Of a stretch of 64,000 nucleotides of DNA, positions 36,198 to 45,433 are shown one piece after another. Numbering within the stretch: position 1 is the stretch's first letter; the number at the start of each line of letters is the position of its first letter. The notes beneath the pieces are model-generated. The model saw only the letters and a list, made by a program, of their open reading frames with translations. It searched no databases and was not told the origin of the DNA. Made by a program: the position numbers and the translations under genes. This DNA comes from Maricaulis alexandrii (lineage in GTDB: Bacteria > Pseudomonadota > Alphaproteobacteria > Caulobacterales > Maricaulaceae). The DNA is taken from the NCBI RefSeq assembly GCF_005871165.1, contig NZ_SWKP01000005.1:558001-622000 (forward strand), written 5' to 3'.

Positions 36198-39100
36198 TCA
36201 CTCGGCCGTCTGGGGTTTTCGCTCATAGCCAACCAGATCGAGGGCGCGGCCGAACACGCGGCGGCGCCAATTGCCCAGCCGGTGCGGGGTGCCCAGCAGT
36301 ACCGGGGTCAGGATCAGGGTGAGCAGGGTGGAGAAGCCCAGCCCCCAGACCACGGCGGAGGACAATTGCACCCACCATTCCGAAGCCGGTCCGCCGATGG
36401 ACAGGACGCCATGGGCGAAATCGGCATTGATCTGGAACACCATGGGCAGAAGACCGAAAATCGTGGTGATCGTCGTCAGCATGACCGGACGCAGCCGCTG
36501 GGCCGCCGTGCGGACAATCGCTTCATCGACCGCCATGCCCAGACTGCGCAGGCGCTGGAAGGTGTCGATCAGCACGATATTGTTGTTCACCACAATCCCG
36601 GCCAGCGTCACCACACCCGTCCCCAGGAAGAGGATGGAGATGTAGGGGAAGGTCAGCAGGACGCCGAGCAGGACCCCGACCACGGAAAGCACCACGGCCT
36701 GCAGCGTCAGTACGACGTGCCAGAAATTGTTGAATTGCCAGAGCAAGATCACGGCCATCATGAAGAGGGAGGCCAGCATGGCTCCGGCGAAGAAGGCACC
36801 GGCTTCGGCATTCTCTTCATCCGCGCCCAGATAGTCGATATCGACCGAGCGATCGATCCGGCCGGCCTCTACCTGTTCCTCGATCCAGGTCCGCAGCTCG
36901 GCGACCAGCAGGTTGCCGGCATAGCCCTCTGCAGCATTGGCCCGTACCATGAGGACGCGTTTGCCGTCTCGGCGATTGATCGAGTCGATGCGCTGGTGCG
37001 CTTCGCGGGTCACGAAGTTGGAAATCGGGACGGCGCCGTTCGCCGTGTTCACGCGCAGATCGTCCAGGCGGGAAATGTCCCGGTCGATCGCCGGGAAACG
37101 GACGCGGATATCGACTTCCTCATCGGCATCATCGGGCCGGTAGCGGCCGACCAGCGAACCGGTCGTGACCAGCTGTACGGCGGCACCGACCTGGGTGACG
37201 TCCGCGCCGAAGCGTCCGGCTTCCTCGCGGTCGACGTCCAGTCGCCACTCCACGCCCGGCAGGGGCAGGGTGTCCTCGATATCGGTGGTGCCATCCATGG
37301 TGTCGATGCGGGCGCGGATCAGGCGGGCGGCCTGTTCCAGTGCAACGGCATTGCTGGAGCGCAGTTCGACCTGGATGTCCTTGCCGACAGGCGGGCCCTG
37401 CTGGAAGGGGCGGATCTCGATGATGACGCCGGGAATGCCGACCATGGCCTCGCGGATATTGCGTTCGATCAGGCGACCGTTCGGGCGTTGGCCGAAGGGT
37501 TCGAACTCAATGAAGATGCGCGCCACACTGTCGGCCGGCGCGGCCCCTGTGCCGTCAAACGGTGACCGGCCCGGCGGCTGTCCGGCCACGGTGTAGTAGC
37601 CGGCAATGCCCTCGATTCCGTCCAGCCGGCGTTCCGCTTCCAGTGCGAGTTCATACTGTTCCGATGGCGACAGGTTTCCGCGCGCCCGGACAAAGACGTA
37701 GAGCTGTTCCGGTTCGGCATCGAGGAAGAATTCGGTCCGCATGGACGAGGCTGATGCGATGAAGGAAAACAGGATCACCGCCACCACGCCCAGCGCTGTC
37801 AGCGTGACGGTGATCGGCCGGACCACCAGGGCACCGATCATGCGGGCATAGGCCCCGGTAATGCCGGGCAGTCTGGAAGGGTCTCCCTCCTCCTCGGCAT
37901 TGAGTTGCGCGAGCGCGGAGGATTTGTCTGCGACACCGCCCTTGCGGCCCAGGACCGAGCCGAGCGTCGGCAGGAAGATCAGCGCCATGACCAGGGCCGA
38001 GCTGAGCACGAAGATCAGCGTCAGCGGCAGGAAGGCCATGTACTGGCCGGGGATGGAATCCCAGAACAGGAAGGGCACGAAGGCCGCCAGGGTCGTCGCC
38101 GTGGAGGAGACAATCGGCCAGAACATGCGCTTGCCGGCACTGGCATAGGCCTGCCGGCGCGTTTCGCCCTCGGCGAGTTTCCGGTCGGCATATTCCACCA
38201 CGACAATGGCGCCATCCACCAGAAGGCCGACGGCCAGCACCATGGCGAACATCACCATGAAATTCACGGTCAGGCCGTAAATGCTCAAGAGCAGGAAAGA
38301 GAAGAGGAAGCTGGACGGGATCGCCAGACCGACCAGGAGCGCCGAGCGCAGACCCAGCGCCGCGACGACGATGATCAGCACCAGCACGATGGCCAGCATG
38401 ATGGAGGAGGTCAGGCTCTGCAGGCTGTCGCGAACATAGGTCGACAGGTCGAGGCTGAAGGCATAGCGGACGGTTTCCGGCCAGCGCTCGGCGACCTCGG
38501 CGGTCAGTTCGCGAACCGCTTCACTCGTATCCATGATGTTTTCGCCGGAACGGCGAACGACCTGGAGGGTAAAGGCGGGGGAGCCATTATAGCGCGAGAA
38601 GCTGTCCGCATCCTTGAAGGTCCGCCGCACGGTGGCGACGTCCTGCAGGGTCACGACCGTGTCGCCGGACCGGGTCAGAGGCAGGTTGAAGGCGTCTTCC
38701 GCGCTCTCGAACAGGCCGGGCACCTTGACCTGGAAGCGCGCTTCGCCGCTGTCCAGCGAGCCGGCCGCGATCAGCCGGTTGTTCGACTGCACGGCGTTGA
38801 AGAGCTGGCTGTAGGTGATGCCATAGGTTTCCAGAAGTGTGGGATCGATGACGATCTCCAGCACTTCTTCCCGGATGCCCTGGACGTCGACCTGCAGGAT
38901 TTGCGACAGTGTCTCGATCTCTTCCTCGAGATCGCGGGCGATCCGGTAGAGGGTGCGCTCGGGCGCTTCGCCATAGACCTGGACGGCGATGGTGGGGGCC
39001 AGGGCCGAGTTGAACTCCTGGATCACCGGTTCGCGGGCATCCTCGGGAAATTCGCGACGTGCCATGTCGACCGCTTCGCGGACATCGAGGACCGACTGGT

Positions 39101-39407
39101 CGGCATCGAAAGGAACTGCGAACTCGGCCACCAACTGGCCGGCCCCGAGACTGGCCGTGCCGTTGAGCTCGACCAGGCCCTCGATCGAGCGCATCTCGGT
39201 TTCGGTCGGGCGCACGATCAGGCGTTCGGCATCCTCCGGCGAAATCCCGTCCAGCGGGACCACCACGATGACGAAGGGAAAGGGAATATCCGGATCAGCC
39301 TCACGCGGCAGGGTCAGGAAGGACATCAATCCTGCGGCCAGCGCACAGATGAAAATGGCGAGCACCATACGGGCTCGCCCGATGGCAAAATCGACGATTC
39401 CCGTCAC
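36198..39407 (-). CDS. RND-family efflux transporter permease
   Basis: A 1069-residue AcrB/MdtB-like inner-membrane pump. It has one N-terminal helix (MVLAIFICALAAGLMSFL), a first large periplasmic loop beginning READPDIPFP, six helices, a second loop and six further helices. The proton-relay aspartate is in AVGLLVDGAIVVVEYADR in helix 4, and FMVMFAMVLAVG precedes it. The start is GTG at 39407, inside a GTGA overlap with the adaptor gene stop, so the pair is translationally coupled. The RE-ADPDI loop and single aspartate suggest the broad drug/metabolite HAE1-like class rather than heavy-metal pumps. No outer-membrane channel gene is adjacent. Confidence 0.93.
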   Translation of the reverse strand: MTGIVDFAIGRARMVLAIFICALAAGLMSFLTLPREADPDIPFPFVIVVVPLDGISPEDAERLIVRPTETEMRSIEGLVELNGTASLGAGQLVAEFAVPFDADQSVLDVREAVDMARREFPEDAREPVIQEFNSALAPTIAVQVYGEAPERTLYRIARDLEEEIETLSQILQVDVQGIREEVLEIVIDPTLLETYGITYSQLFNAVQSNNRLIAAGSLDSGEARFQVKVPGLFESAEDAFNLPLTRSGDTVVTLQDVATVRRTFKDADSFSRYNGSPAFTLQVVRRSGENIMDTSEAVRELTAEVAERWPETVRYAFSLDLSTYVRDSLQSLTSSIMLAIVLVLIIVVAALGLRSALLVGLAIPSSFLFSFLLLSIYGLTVNFMVMFAMVLAVGLLVDGAIVVVEYADRKLAEGETRRQAYASAGKRMFWPIVSSTATTLAAFVPFLFWDSIPGQYMAFLPLTLIFVLSSALVMALIFLPTLGSVLGRKGGVADKSSALAQLNAEEEGDPSRLPGITGAYARMIGALVVRPITVTLTALGVVAVILFSFIASASSMRTEFFLDAEPEQLYVFVRARGNLSPSEQYELALEAERRLDGIEGIAGYYTVAGQPPGRSPFDGTGAAPADSVARIFIEFEPFGQRPNGRLIERNIREAMVGIPGVIIEIRPFQQGPPVGKDIQVELRSSNAVALEQAARLIRARIDTMDGTTDIEDTLPLPGVEWRLDVDREEAGRFGADVTQVGAAVQLVTTGSLVGRYRPDDADEEVDIRVRFPAIDRDISRLDDLRVNTANGAVPISNFVTREAHQRIDSINRRDGKRVLMVRANAAEGYAGNLLVAELRTWIEEQVEAGRIDRSVDIDYLGADEENAEAGAFFAGAMLASLFMMAVILLWQFNNFWHVVLTLQAVVLSVVGVLLGVLLTFPYISILFLGTGVVTLAGIVVNNNIVLIDTFQRLRSLGMAVDEAIVRTAAQRLRPVMLTTITTIFGLLPMVFQINADFAHGVLSIGGPASEWWVQLSSAVVWGLGFSTLLTLILTPVLLGTPHRLGNWRRRVFGRALDLVGYERKPQTAE

Positions 39408-40480
39408 CGGGCATCTCCCTCCCGGGCAACCCGGACTTCGACACCGTCGGCCACGAATTCCTGACCCAGGACAATGATGTTGGCCGTCTCCGGCAGACCG
39501 GCGACCCAGACCTGTTCGCCATCATCACTGAGCAGGTCGATCCGCACGAAACGGACATGGTGGTCGTCTTCGACAATGCGGATGCCCAGCTCGCCCTCGG
39601 AGTCGAGGGCCAGGATGGAAGCCGGCACCCGATGGGCCGGACGTTCCGGCAGTTGCAGAATGACTTCTGCCGTCACGCCGGAGCGGATCGACATGTCCTC
39701 ATTGGGCAGCTCAACCTCGACCCGGAAGGTGCGGGTGGCCTGGTCGGCCCGGCGTTCGACAAAACGGACCTGACCGTCCACCAGCTGGCCGGTGACCAGA
39801 TTGACCCGGCCCGGCATGCCCGGTTCCAGGGCGGAGACATTGCGTTCGGACACTTCTGCGACCACCAGGATCGGGTTCATCTCGACCACGGTGCCGCAGG
39901 GATCACCGGCGCGCAGGAAATCGCCGACTTCCGCCGCGCGGCCGTCGAAGACACCGTCAAAAGGCGCGCGCAGATAGATATTGTCCAATTCTTCGCGGGC
40001 GGCCTGGAGGCGGGCCTGGGCGGCATCGCGGGCCGCTTCGGCCGCGGCAACCTGATTGGTGGAGCGATGGCCGCGCTCGGCCAGTTCGCGGGCGGCGTTG
40101 AAGTCCAGCTCGCGCGACCGAAGGTCGGCCTCTGCCTGGCCGACGGCGGCGGAGCGGGCATCGACATCGAGGCGGCACAACACGTCGCCGGCTTCCACTT
40201 CACTGCCTTCCACGATCGCGGCTTCAGCCACACGGCCGCCGGTTTCGGCGCGCACCAGGACTTCCCGGAAAGCTTCGGTCCGGCCACGCAGGGACAGGCT
40301 GGCAGCCCGGGGTTGGGCGGTGACCGTGCGGGTCACGACCTCGAACAGGCGATCGTGACCGGTGTTGGCGGTTTCATGCGAATCGGCCTGTCCGGCTTGC
40401 AATAGCGTGCCCACGATAAAGAGGAGGGAGACTGCAACCAGGATGGACAGAGCGGCGATATAGGACTTGTTCAGGGTCAT
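39404..40480 (-). CDS. RND periplasmic adaptor (membrane fusion protein)
   Basis: A 358-residue HlyD/AcrA-family adaptor with an N-terminal membrane anchor (residues ~8-29). A lipoyl half-motif (VRAETGGRVAEAAIVEGSEVEAGDVLCRLD), an alpha-helical hairpin (~residues 110-165), the second lipoyl half (LRAPFDGVFDGRAAEVGDFLRAGDPCG) and beta-barrel/MP domains follow. It links the RND pump to an outer-membrane channel. No lipobox is present. It is the first gene of the operon with the pump. A GTAC-AAA-GTAC palindrome lies ~50 bases upstream. Confidence 0.92.
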   Translation of the reverse strand: MTLNKSYIAALSILVAVSLLFIVGTLLQAGQADSHETANTGHDRLFEVVTRTVTAQPRAASLSLRGRTEAFREVLVRAETGGRVAEAAIVEGSEVEAGDVLCRLDVDARSAAVGQAEADLRSRELDFNAARELAERGHRSTNQVAAAEAARDAAQARLQAAREELDNIYLRAPFDGVFDGRAAEVGDFLRAGDPCGTVVEMNPILVVAEVSERNVSALEPGMPGRVNLVTGQLVDGQVRFVERRADQATRTFRVEVELPNEDMSIRSGVTAEVILQLPERPAHRVPASILALDSEGELGIRIVEDDHHVRFVRIDLLSDDGEQVWVAGLPETANIIVLGQEFVADGVEVRVAREGDAR

Positions 40481-40528
40481 GGCCGACTCAAGAGACTGGA
40501 TTCAGGCCGCGCAAACGGGAGCCTGAAC

Positions 40529-40539
40529 GTACAAAGTAC
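40529..40539. promoter_or_regulatory. Possible operator of the RND operon
   Basis: GTACAAAGTAC is a perfect 4-3-4 inverted repeat about 50 bases before the adaptor start, where TetR/MarR-type repressors of efflux operons usually bind. No regulator gene is adjacent, so the call rests only on position and symmetry. Confidence 0.3.
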
Positions 40540-40625
40540 CGACACCTTAGATAACCCCCAACGAGTCGCATGGCGAGGATTTTCGAGCCGCTATCCGGAC
40601 GGTCCCCCCGACCCGTTCCGGCGCG

Positions 40626-41807
40626 TCATGCGTATTGCCCGGCGCACCATCCCGATGACCAGGCCCATTGGAAGTTGTATCCGCCAAGCCAGCCTGTCAC
40701 GTCAACAACTTCTCCAACAAAAAACAGGCCGGGCTGGCTAAGTGCCTGCATTGTCTTGCTGTCGAGTGCATGCGTGTCGACACCCCCCAGGGTGACCTCG
40801 GCGGTGCGATAGCCTTCCGACCCGGTCGGGCGCACCGTCCAGTGCGCGAGCTTCTGCGACAATTCGCGTAAAGCGCGATCCGACTGGTCGGCGAGATTGC
40901 CCGTGGACAAGCCCTCCTCAACCCAGAGCTGGACCAGTCGTTTGGGCAGGCTTTCCCCCAGCACAGTGGGCAAGGCACGCCGGCCATTCTCCTGCCGGGT
41001 GGCGCGCAGTGTCTCGAACCAGTCGAGCTCCGGATGCAGGTTGAGATCGACGCTCTCACCCTCGCGCCAATAGGAGGATATCTGCAGGATGGCCGGCCCG
41101 CTCAGTCCGCGATGGGTGAAGAGAAGCGCTTCATCGAACTGGGTTTTCCCGTGGCTGGCGCGGACCGGGACGGAGACACCGGACAGGGGTTTGAACCGGG
41201 TCAGCGTGTCCGGATCGAAGGTCAGGGGCACCAGGCCGGGACGGGTCTCGGTCAGCGGGATACCGTACTCCCGGGCCACATCATAGCCGAACCCGGTCGC
41301 GCCCATTTTGGGGATGGACTTGCCGCCCGAGGCGATGACAAGCGAGGCGCAATCCAGTGTGCTGCCATCGCTCAGGGTGAGCGCGAACCCGTCGGCGGTC
41401 CGCTCATGGGCGGTGACACCGGTCTCCAGCTGCAGCGTGACGCCGGCCTCGCGGAGGTCCCCGACCAGGCCGTCAATGATCTGGCGGGCCGAACCGTCAC
41501 AGAAGAGCTGGCCCAGGGTTTTCTCGTGCCAGGCAATACCCTTGCGGTCGACCCAGTCGATGAAATCCCATTGCGTGTAACGCTTGAGCGCCGACTTCAT
41601 GAAGTGCGGATTGCCGGAAATGTAATTGGCGGCTGTGGCATGCAGATTGGTGAAATTGCACCGCCCGCCGCCGGAGATGCGGATCTTCTCGCCCGGGGAT
41701 TTCACGTGCTCGATCAGGCGGACAGAGCGGCCGCGCCGGCCGGCCTCGATGGCGCACATCATGCCGGCGGCACCGGCCCCGATAATGGCGACATCACAGC
41801 GGGACAT
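40626..41807 (-). CDS. HI0933/YhiN-family FAD-dependent oxidoreductase
   Basis: A 393-residue flavoprotein with an N-terminal dinucleotide fold (DVAIIGAGAAGMMCAIEAGRRG) and the family signature GEKIRISGGGRCNFTN. It also has a second substrate-domain stretch (WHEKTLGQLFCDGSARQII), an ASGGKSIPKMGATGFGY segment and a C-terminal LFFVGEVVDVTGWLGGYNFQWAWSSG that closes the FAD site. YhiN-type proteins are widespread and poorly characterised; some relatives act on dihydroxy-aromatic or lipid substrates. It lies 5 bases downstream of the alpha/beta-hydrolase gene on the same strand, which suggests co-transcription. Confidence 0.88.
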   Translation of the reverse strand: MSRCDVAIIGAGAAGMMCAIEAGRRGRSVRLIEHVKSPGEKIRISGGGRCNFTNLHATAANYISGNPHFMKSALKRYTQWDFIDWVDRKGIAWHEKTLGQLFCDGSARQIIDGLVGDLREAGVTLQLETGVTAHERTADGFALTLSDGSTLDCASLVIASGGKSIPKMGATGFGYDVAREYGIPLTETRPGLVPLTFDPDTLTRFKPLSGVSVPVRASHGKTQFDEALLFTHRGLSGPAILQISSYWREGESVDLNLHPELDWFETLRATRQENGRRALPTVLGESLPKRLVQLWVEEGLSTGNLADQSDRALRELSQKLAHWTVRPTGSEGYRTAEVTLGGVDTHALDSKTMQALSQPGLFFVGEVVDVTGWLGGYNFQWAWSSGWCAGQYA

Positions 41808-41812
41808 GGGTA

Positions 41813-42760
41813 TCAGGCCGAAGCGTTGGCCGTGACGCGGTCGAGCCAGTCAGCGAAGTCGTTCAAGGGCTTTTCGCGGCCGGTCTCATTGATGGTCTCG
41901 TGCCGGAAACCTTCGAGAATTTTACAACTTACATCGGTGAAACCGGCCTTGCCGAGCCGGTCGGCGAGGGTCTGGACGGCCTGGCCCTTATTGGTCGCCG
42001 GATCGAGGCTGCCGCCGATGAGATGGAAGGGGAAATCGCGCGGGACATCTTTGAGATTCCTCATCTTTTCAGCCGCTTCCACGCCGTCGAGAAAGTCCCG
42101 CCAGAGCGAGACGGAGGACGGCCAGCCGCAGAGTTCATCGGCGACATAGGCATCCACTTCATCCGTGTCGGAGCTGAGCCAGTCGGCATCGGTCCGGCCT
42201 TCAGGGAAACGCTTGTTCCAGGCCTTGAACGTCAATTTATCCAAGGTGTTACTGGGTGTGAGATCGCCGCCGATGAGGGCTTCACACCAGAGCACGAAGC
42301 GCATCACGGATTTCAGCCCGCCCAGGGCCATGTTTCCATTCCAGATCGCGGCGCCGGCGAGCGATCCGTGCGCGCGCATGACGTGATTGAAGGCGATGAC
42401 AGAACCCATGCTGTGCCCGAAAACCACGAGCGGCAATCCCGGCCAGCGATTGCGCAATTCGCCTTCCACGACAGCGACATCGGTGATCAGCTTGTCCCAG
42501 CCATCCACGTCGGCGAAGCGGCGCTCTCCCCCGTCTTTCGCGGTGGTTCGACCGTGTCCGCGATGGTCATGGGCGGCGACGTGATAGCCGCGGGAGGACA
42601 GGAAATCCGCGAATTTGCCGTAGCGGCCGGCGCGTTCGGCGAGGCCGTGATTGATATGGACTATCCCCCGGACAGGCGCCGAGGCCTCGCGGGTATGCAG
42701 GGCCAGGGACGCGCCGGTCGGGCTGTCCAGATGGGCAAAGGGGAAAATCTCGTCGCTCAT
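41813..42760 (-). CDS. Alpha/beta hydrolase, monoacylglycerol-lipase/lysophospholipase type
   Basis: A 315-residue serine hydrolase of the Hydrolase_4 group: HINHGLAERAGRYGKFADFL oxyanion-side motif, HDHRGHGRT, nucleophile elbow VFGHSMGS, aspartate in GSLDPATN and histidine in GFRHETIN. These match monoacylglycerol lipase/PldB-like lysophospholipases. There is no signal peptide. Of three clustered ATGs, the one at 42760 (MSDEIFPF) is preferred because GAGGA is 6-7 bases upstream. It is divergent from glpK across 98 bases, so glycerol released from lipids could feed directly into GlpK. The link is inference. Confidence 0.85.
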   Translation of the reverse strand: MSDEIFPFAHLDSPTGASLALHTREASAPVRGIVHINHGLAERAGRYGKFADFLSSRGYHVAAHDHRGHGRTTAKDGGERRFADVDGWDKLITDVAVVEGELRNRWPGLPLVVFGHSMGSVIAFNHVMRAHGSLAGAAIWNGNMALGGLKSVMRFVLWCEALIGGDLTPSNTLDKLTFKAWNKRFPEGRTDADWLSSDTDEVDAYVADELCGWPSSVSLWRDFLDGVEAAEKMRNLKDVPRDFPFHLIGGSLDPATNKGQAVQTLADRLGKAGFTDVSCKILEGFRHETINETGREKPLNDFADWLDRVTANASA

Positions 42761-42858
42761 GCGCATCCTCATCGGGTTTCATGTCGACCCTAGCGCGTTT
42801 TGTCCAATCGCGTCATGGCTGTACTCATAAGAGCACCCGGACGACAGGGGGAGGAGAG

Positions 42859-44355
42859 ATGACCGACAAGCCGACAGCCATTCTGGCCATCGACCAGGGC
42901 ACGACCAGTTCGCGCGCCGTGATTTTCACGCCGGACTATGAAGTTGTCGCCGTCGCGCAGCGTGAATTTCCGCAGATCTATCCCCGCTCCGGCTGGGTGG
43001 AGCACGACCCGGACGTGATCTGGGCGACCGTTCGCGCCACGGCCCGCGAAGCGCTGAAGCAGGCCCAGAAAAAGGGCTATGAAATCCACCATCTGGGCAT
43101 CACGAACCAGCGCGAGACGACGCTGATCTGGGATCGCAAGACGGGTGAGCCGATCCACAATGCCATTGTGTGGCAGGATCGCAGAACAGCATCACAATGT
43201 GCGCATTTTAATGTCACGAGGGGTGAGGAAGAGGTCCGCAACCGCACCGGATTGGTCCTGGATCCGTACTTCTCCGGGACCAAGATCGCCTGGATCCTGG
43301 ATCAGGTGGAGGGGGCTCGCGATCGGGCAGCGCGCGGCGAGCTCGCCTTCGGCACGGTCGACACCTGGCTGATCTGGAATCTCACCGGCGGCCAGGTCCA
43401 TGCGACCGACGCGACCAATGCCAGCCGGACCCTGCTCTACAATATCCATGACAATGCCTGGGATCCGGTCCTGCTGGAGATGTTCGAGGTCCCGGCCTCA
43501 GTCCTGCCCGAGGTCCGCGACAGTGCCGGCCATTTCGGATCGGTCGAGGAGAGCGTTCTCGGTGTGAAGCTGGAGATCACCGGTGTGGCCGGCGACCAGC
43601 AATCGGCGGCGATCGGACAGGCCTGTCTGGCGCCCGGCGAGATGAAGTCGACCTATGGCACCGGCGCCTTCGTGCTGATCAATACCGGCACCGAACCGGT
43701 CCTGTCGAAGAACCGGCTCCTCACCACGATCGCCTGGCGGGTGAAGGGGGAGACGGTCTATGCGCTGGAAGGCTCCATCCTGTCGGCCGGCGCGACGGTA
43801 CAATGGCTGCGCGACGGTCTCGGCCTGATTGCGAAGGCCTCGGAGGTCGAAGCCCTGGCCGCTTCGGCGGATCCGGACAGCGGCGTCTATCTGGTGCCGG
43901 CCTTCACCGGTCTGGGCGCTCCGTATTGGGATGCCGAGGCCCGCGGCGCCCTGGTCGGACTGAGCCGCGGCTCCGGCCGCGCCGAGATCGCCGCGGCCGC
44001 CCTGGACTCCGTGGTCCACCAGACCTGCGATTTGCTCGACGCGATGACAGCCGATGGCGCCGATGTCCAGCGCCTGCGCGTGGACGGCGGCATGGCCAAA
44101 AACAACGCCCTCCTCCAACGCCTCGCCGACCTCACCGGCATCGAAGTCGTCCGCCCGGTCCAGTCCGAAGCCACCGCCTGGGGCGCCGCCTTCCTGGCGG
44201 GGCTGGGCGCGGGGATTTATGAGGATCTGGAGGCGGGCCGGGCGCTCTGGAAGCAGGATCGGGGGTTCGTGCCGGATTGTGCGGATGAGGCGCGGGAGGC
44301 GAGTCGGGCAGGCTGGGCGGAGGCTGTGGGGCGGGTTTTGACGGGGGAAGGTTAG
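42859..44355 (+). CDS. glpK: Glycerol kinase
   Basis: A 498-residue FGGY-family kinase forming sn-glycerol-3-phosphate from glycerol and ATP. It shows the N-terminal phosphate loop AIDQGTTSSRAV, NQRETTLIWD with glycerol-binding residues, the VDTWLIWNLTGG aspartate region, YGTGAFVLINTG and the FGGY-type DGGMAKNNALLQRLADL segment. The start at 42859 has GGAGGAG 4-8 bases upstream. There is no glpD, glpF or glpR next to it. The divergent neighbour is a monoacylglycerol-lipase-like hydrolase. The length matches the family. Confidence 0.96.
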   Translation: MTDKPTAILAIDQGTTSSRAVIFTPDYEVVAVAQREFPQIYPRSGWVEHDPDVIWATVRATAREALKQAQKKGYEIHHLGITNQRETTLIWDRKTGEPIHNAIVWQDRRTASQCAHFNVTRGEEEVRNRTGLVLDPYFSGTKIAWILDQVEGARDRAARGELAFGTVDTWLIWNLTGGQVHATDATNASRTLLYNIHDNAWDPVLLEMFEVPASVLPEVRDSAGHFGSVEESVLGVKLEITGVAGDQQSAAIGQACLAPGEMKSTYGTGAFVLINTGTEPVLSKNRLLTTIAWRVKGETVYALEGSILSAGATVQWLRDGLGLIAKASEVEALAASADPDSGVYLVPAFTGLGAPYWDAEARGALVGLSRGSGRAEIAAAALDSVVHQTCDLLDAMTADGADVQRLRVDGGMAKNNALLQRLADLTGIEVVRPVQSEATAWGAAFLAGLGAGIYEDLEAGRALWKQDRGFVPDCADEAREASRAGWAEAVGRVLTGEG

Positions 44356-44442
44356 GTGGTCGTCGTGGTTGGTGTGTGTCGCGGTTTTTTAGGGATAGAT
44401 GGTCTGTGCCCCGGCTTTTCCAAAGGGCTTCTGGAGGGGCCT

Positions 44443-44868
44443 ATGCGAATGTTCTTGGGTTCACTGCTCTTCTTCGCCGGCTGCACCCAAGCGCCAGCGA
44501 CCGTCGATCAAATGGTCGACTCGACACGGCAAGACATCGAGAGAATCTACAGCGAAACCCCCGATCTCTTGACCAGCCGGCTGATGTTTCTGCGGCAGTG
44601 GGGGACGGATTATTCTCTGGACGGAATTCGCAGCATCGCCAGTCAGTGCAGTCCGTCAGATTTTGCATTTGACCAGGACAACAGCCTTGTCGCAGTTGGG
44701 CAGGAAACAAACCGGATTTTTTTCGTGTGCAGGCAACAGAACCATTTGGTTGTGTTCCAAAAATACATTGTCGTGGGCGCGAATTTTTCCGGTGAGTATC
44801 TTGGATTGTTGGTGTGCCCCGTTGATGATTGCGAAAGCTACCCGGAAAAGCATTTCGCAATTGGGTAG
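44443..44868 (+). CDS. Small putative lipoprotein, uncharacterised
   Basis: A 141-residue protein starting MRMFLGSLLFFAGC, where FAGC is a plausible lipobox (the -3 position is phenylalanine, not the preferred leucine). The mature part starts at C14 and is Q/D/E-rich then beta-rich, with a possible disulfide pair in the CRQQ...CPVDDC region. The ATG at 44443 follows GGAGGGG; upstream in-frame starts would add a poor N-terminus. It lies 87 bases after glpK. Base composition is lower in GC than glpK, and a ~170-bp repeat follows 34 bases later, hinting at acquired DNA. No family was recognised. Confidence 0.6.
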   Translation: MRMFLGSLLFFAGCTQAPATVDQMVDSTRQDIERIYSETPDLLTSRLMFLRQWGTDYSLDGIRSIASQCSPSDFAFDQDNSLVAVGQETNRIFFVCRQQNHLVVFQKYIVVGANFSGEYLGLLVCPVDDCESYPEKHFAIG

Positions 44869-44902
44869 CGGAGGTAAAAGGGACAAACACCCATTCAAAA
44901 CC

Positions 44903-45074
44903 CTTGTCATCCCGGATGGATGCCCGGCCTTGAGCCGGGTGGAAATCCGGGACCCATACGCCCAGTGTGTTTCCAGCGTGCTCTGAAGGCTGAGCCTGCT
45001 TTCGGGCTTGTCCTGTGATTATGGGTCCCGGCTCTGCGGCCTGCCTTCGCACGCCATTCGGCCGGGATGACAAG
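44903..45074. repeat. ~172-bp inverted-repeat element, CTTGTCATCCCGG family (copy A)
   Basis: The ends are exact 13-bp inverted repeats, CTTGTCATCCCGG and CCGGGATGACAAG. Inner arms GGGACCCATA and TATGGGTCCC also pair, so the whole unit folds as a long interrupted hairpin. It ends 8 bases from the stop of the GIY-YIG gene. A second copy at 45434-45603 has the same layout with about 80% identity by eye, so the GIY-YIG gene lies between two directly repeated palindromic units. Confidence 0.85.
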
Positions 45075-45082
45075 TGTTGTGA

Positions 45083-45403
45083 TCAATCGGGTTTGAGGGC
45101 TTCGGGCAGGGTGCCGCTCAGCTCAAGATAGAGGTCATTCCAGTCCGGATTATTCTCTTCGATCAGGTTGATCTTCCAGGCGCGTTTCCAGCGCTTGATC
45201 CGCTTTTCGCGTTCAATGGCGACACCGATATCACCATGACATTCATACCAGACGAGGCGGTCGACGCCGTATTTCCGGGTGAAGCCCGGGACCTGTCGTG
45301 ATTTGTGTTCGAAGACGCGGCGAAGGATCTCGTTGGTGACACCGCAATAAAGCGTGCCGTGCTTTCGGGATGCGAGCAGGTAAACGTAATAGGTGCGCTC
45401 CAT
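45083..45403 (-). CDS. Single-domain GIY-YIG nuclease
   Basis: A 106-residue protein consisting only of a GIY-YIG domain: YYVYLLASRKHGTLYCGVTN holds the degenerate YVY...YCG form of GIY-YIG, RRVFEHK the R/H residues, LVWYE the central strand, and the EREKRIKRWKRAWKINLIE helix the E and K/R of the fold. Such UPF0213/YhbQ-like proteins are of uncertain cellular role; some act as structure-specific nucleases. The ATG at 45403 is used; the longer frame begins at TTG. The start codon is inside a 29-bp palindrome and the gene is bracketed by two copies of a 170-bp inverted-repeat element. Confidence 0.85.
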   Translation of the reverse strand: MERTYYVYLLASRKHGTLYCGVTNEILRRVFEHKSRQVPGFTRKYGVDRLVWYECHGDIGVAIEREKRIKRWKRAWKINLIEENNPDWNDLYLELSGTLPEALKPD

Positions 45404-45430
45404 GATATACAATTATAAATTGTATATCAT
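45402..45430. promoter_or_regulatory. 29-bp perfect palindrome over the GIY-YIG start codon
   Basis: Two exact 13-bp arms (ATGATATACAATT and AATTGTATATCAT) flank ATA. It is strikingly AT-rich in a GC-rich region and includes the start codon on the minus strand. It could be an autoregulatory operator, a hairpin hiding the start, or the recognition site of the nuclease. On the minus strand it also contains TATAAT-like sequence. Confidence 0.75.
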
Positions 45431-45433
45431 TCA

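Noticed and set aside
44356-44442. Longer start for the small lipoprotein-like gene
   Set aside because: The upstream extension has no signal features, whereas the ATG at 44443 has GGAGGGG and gives a lipobox.
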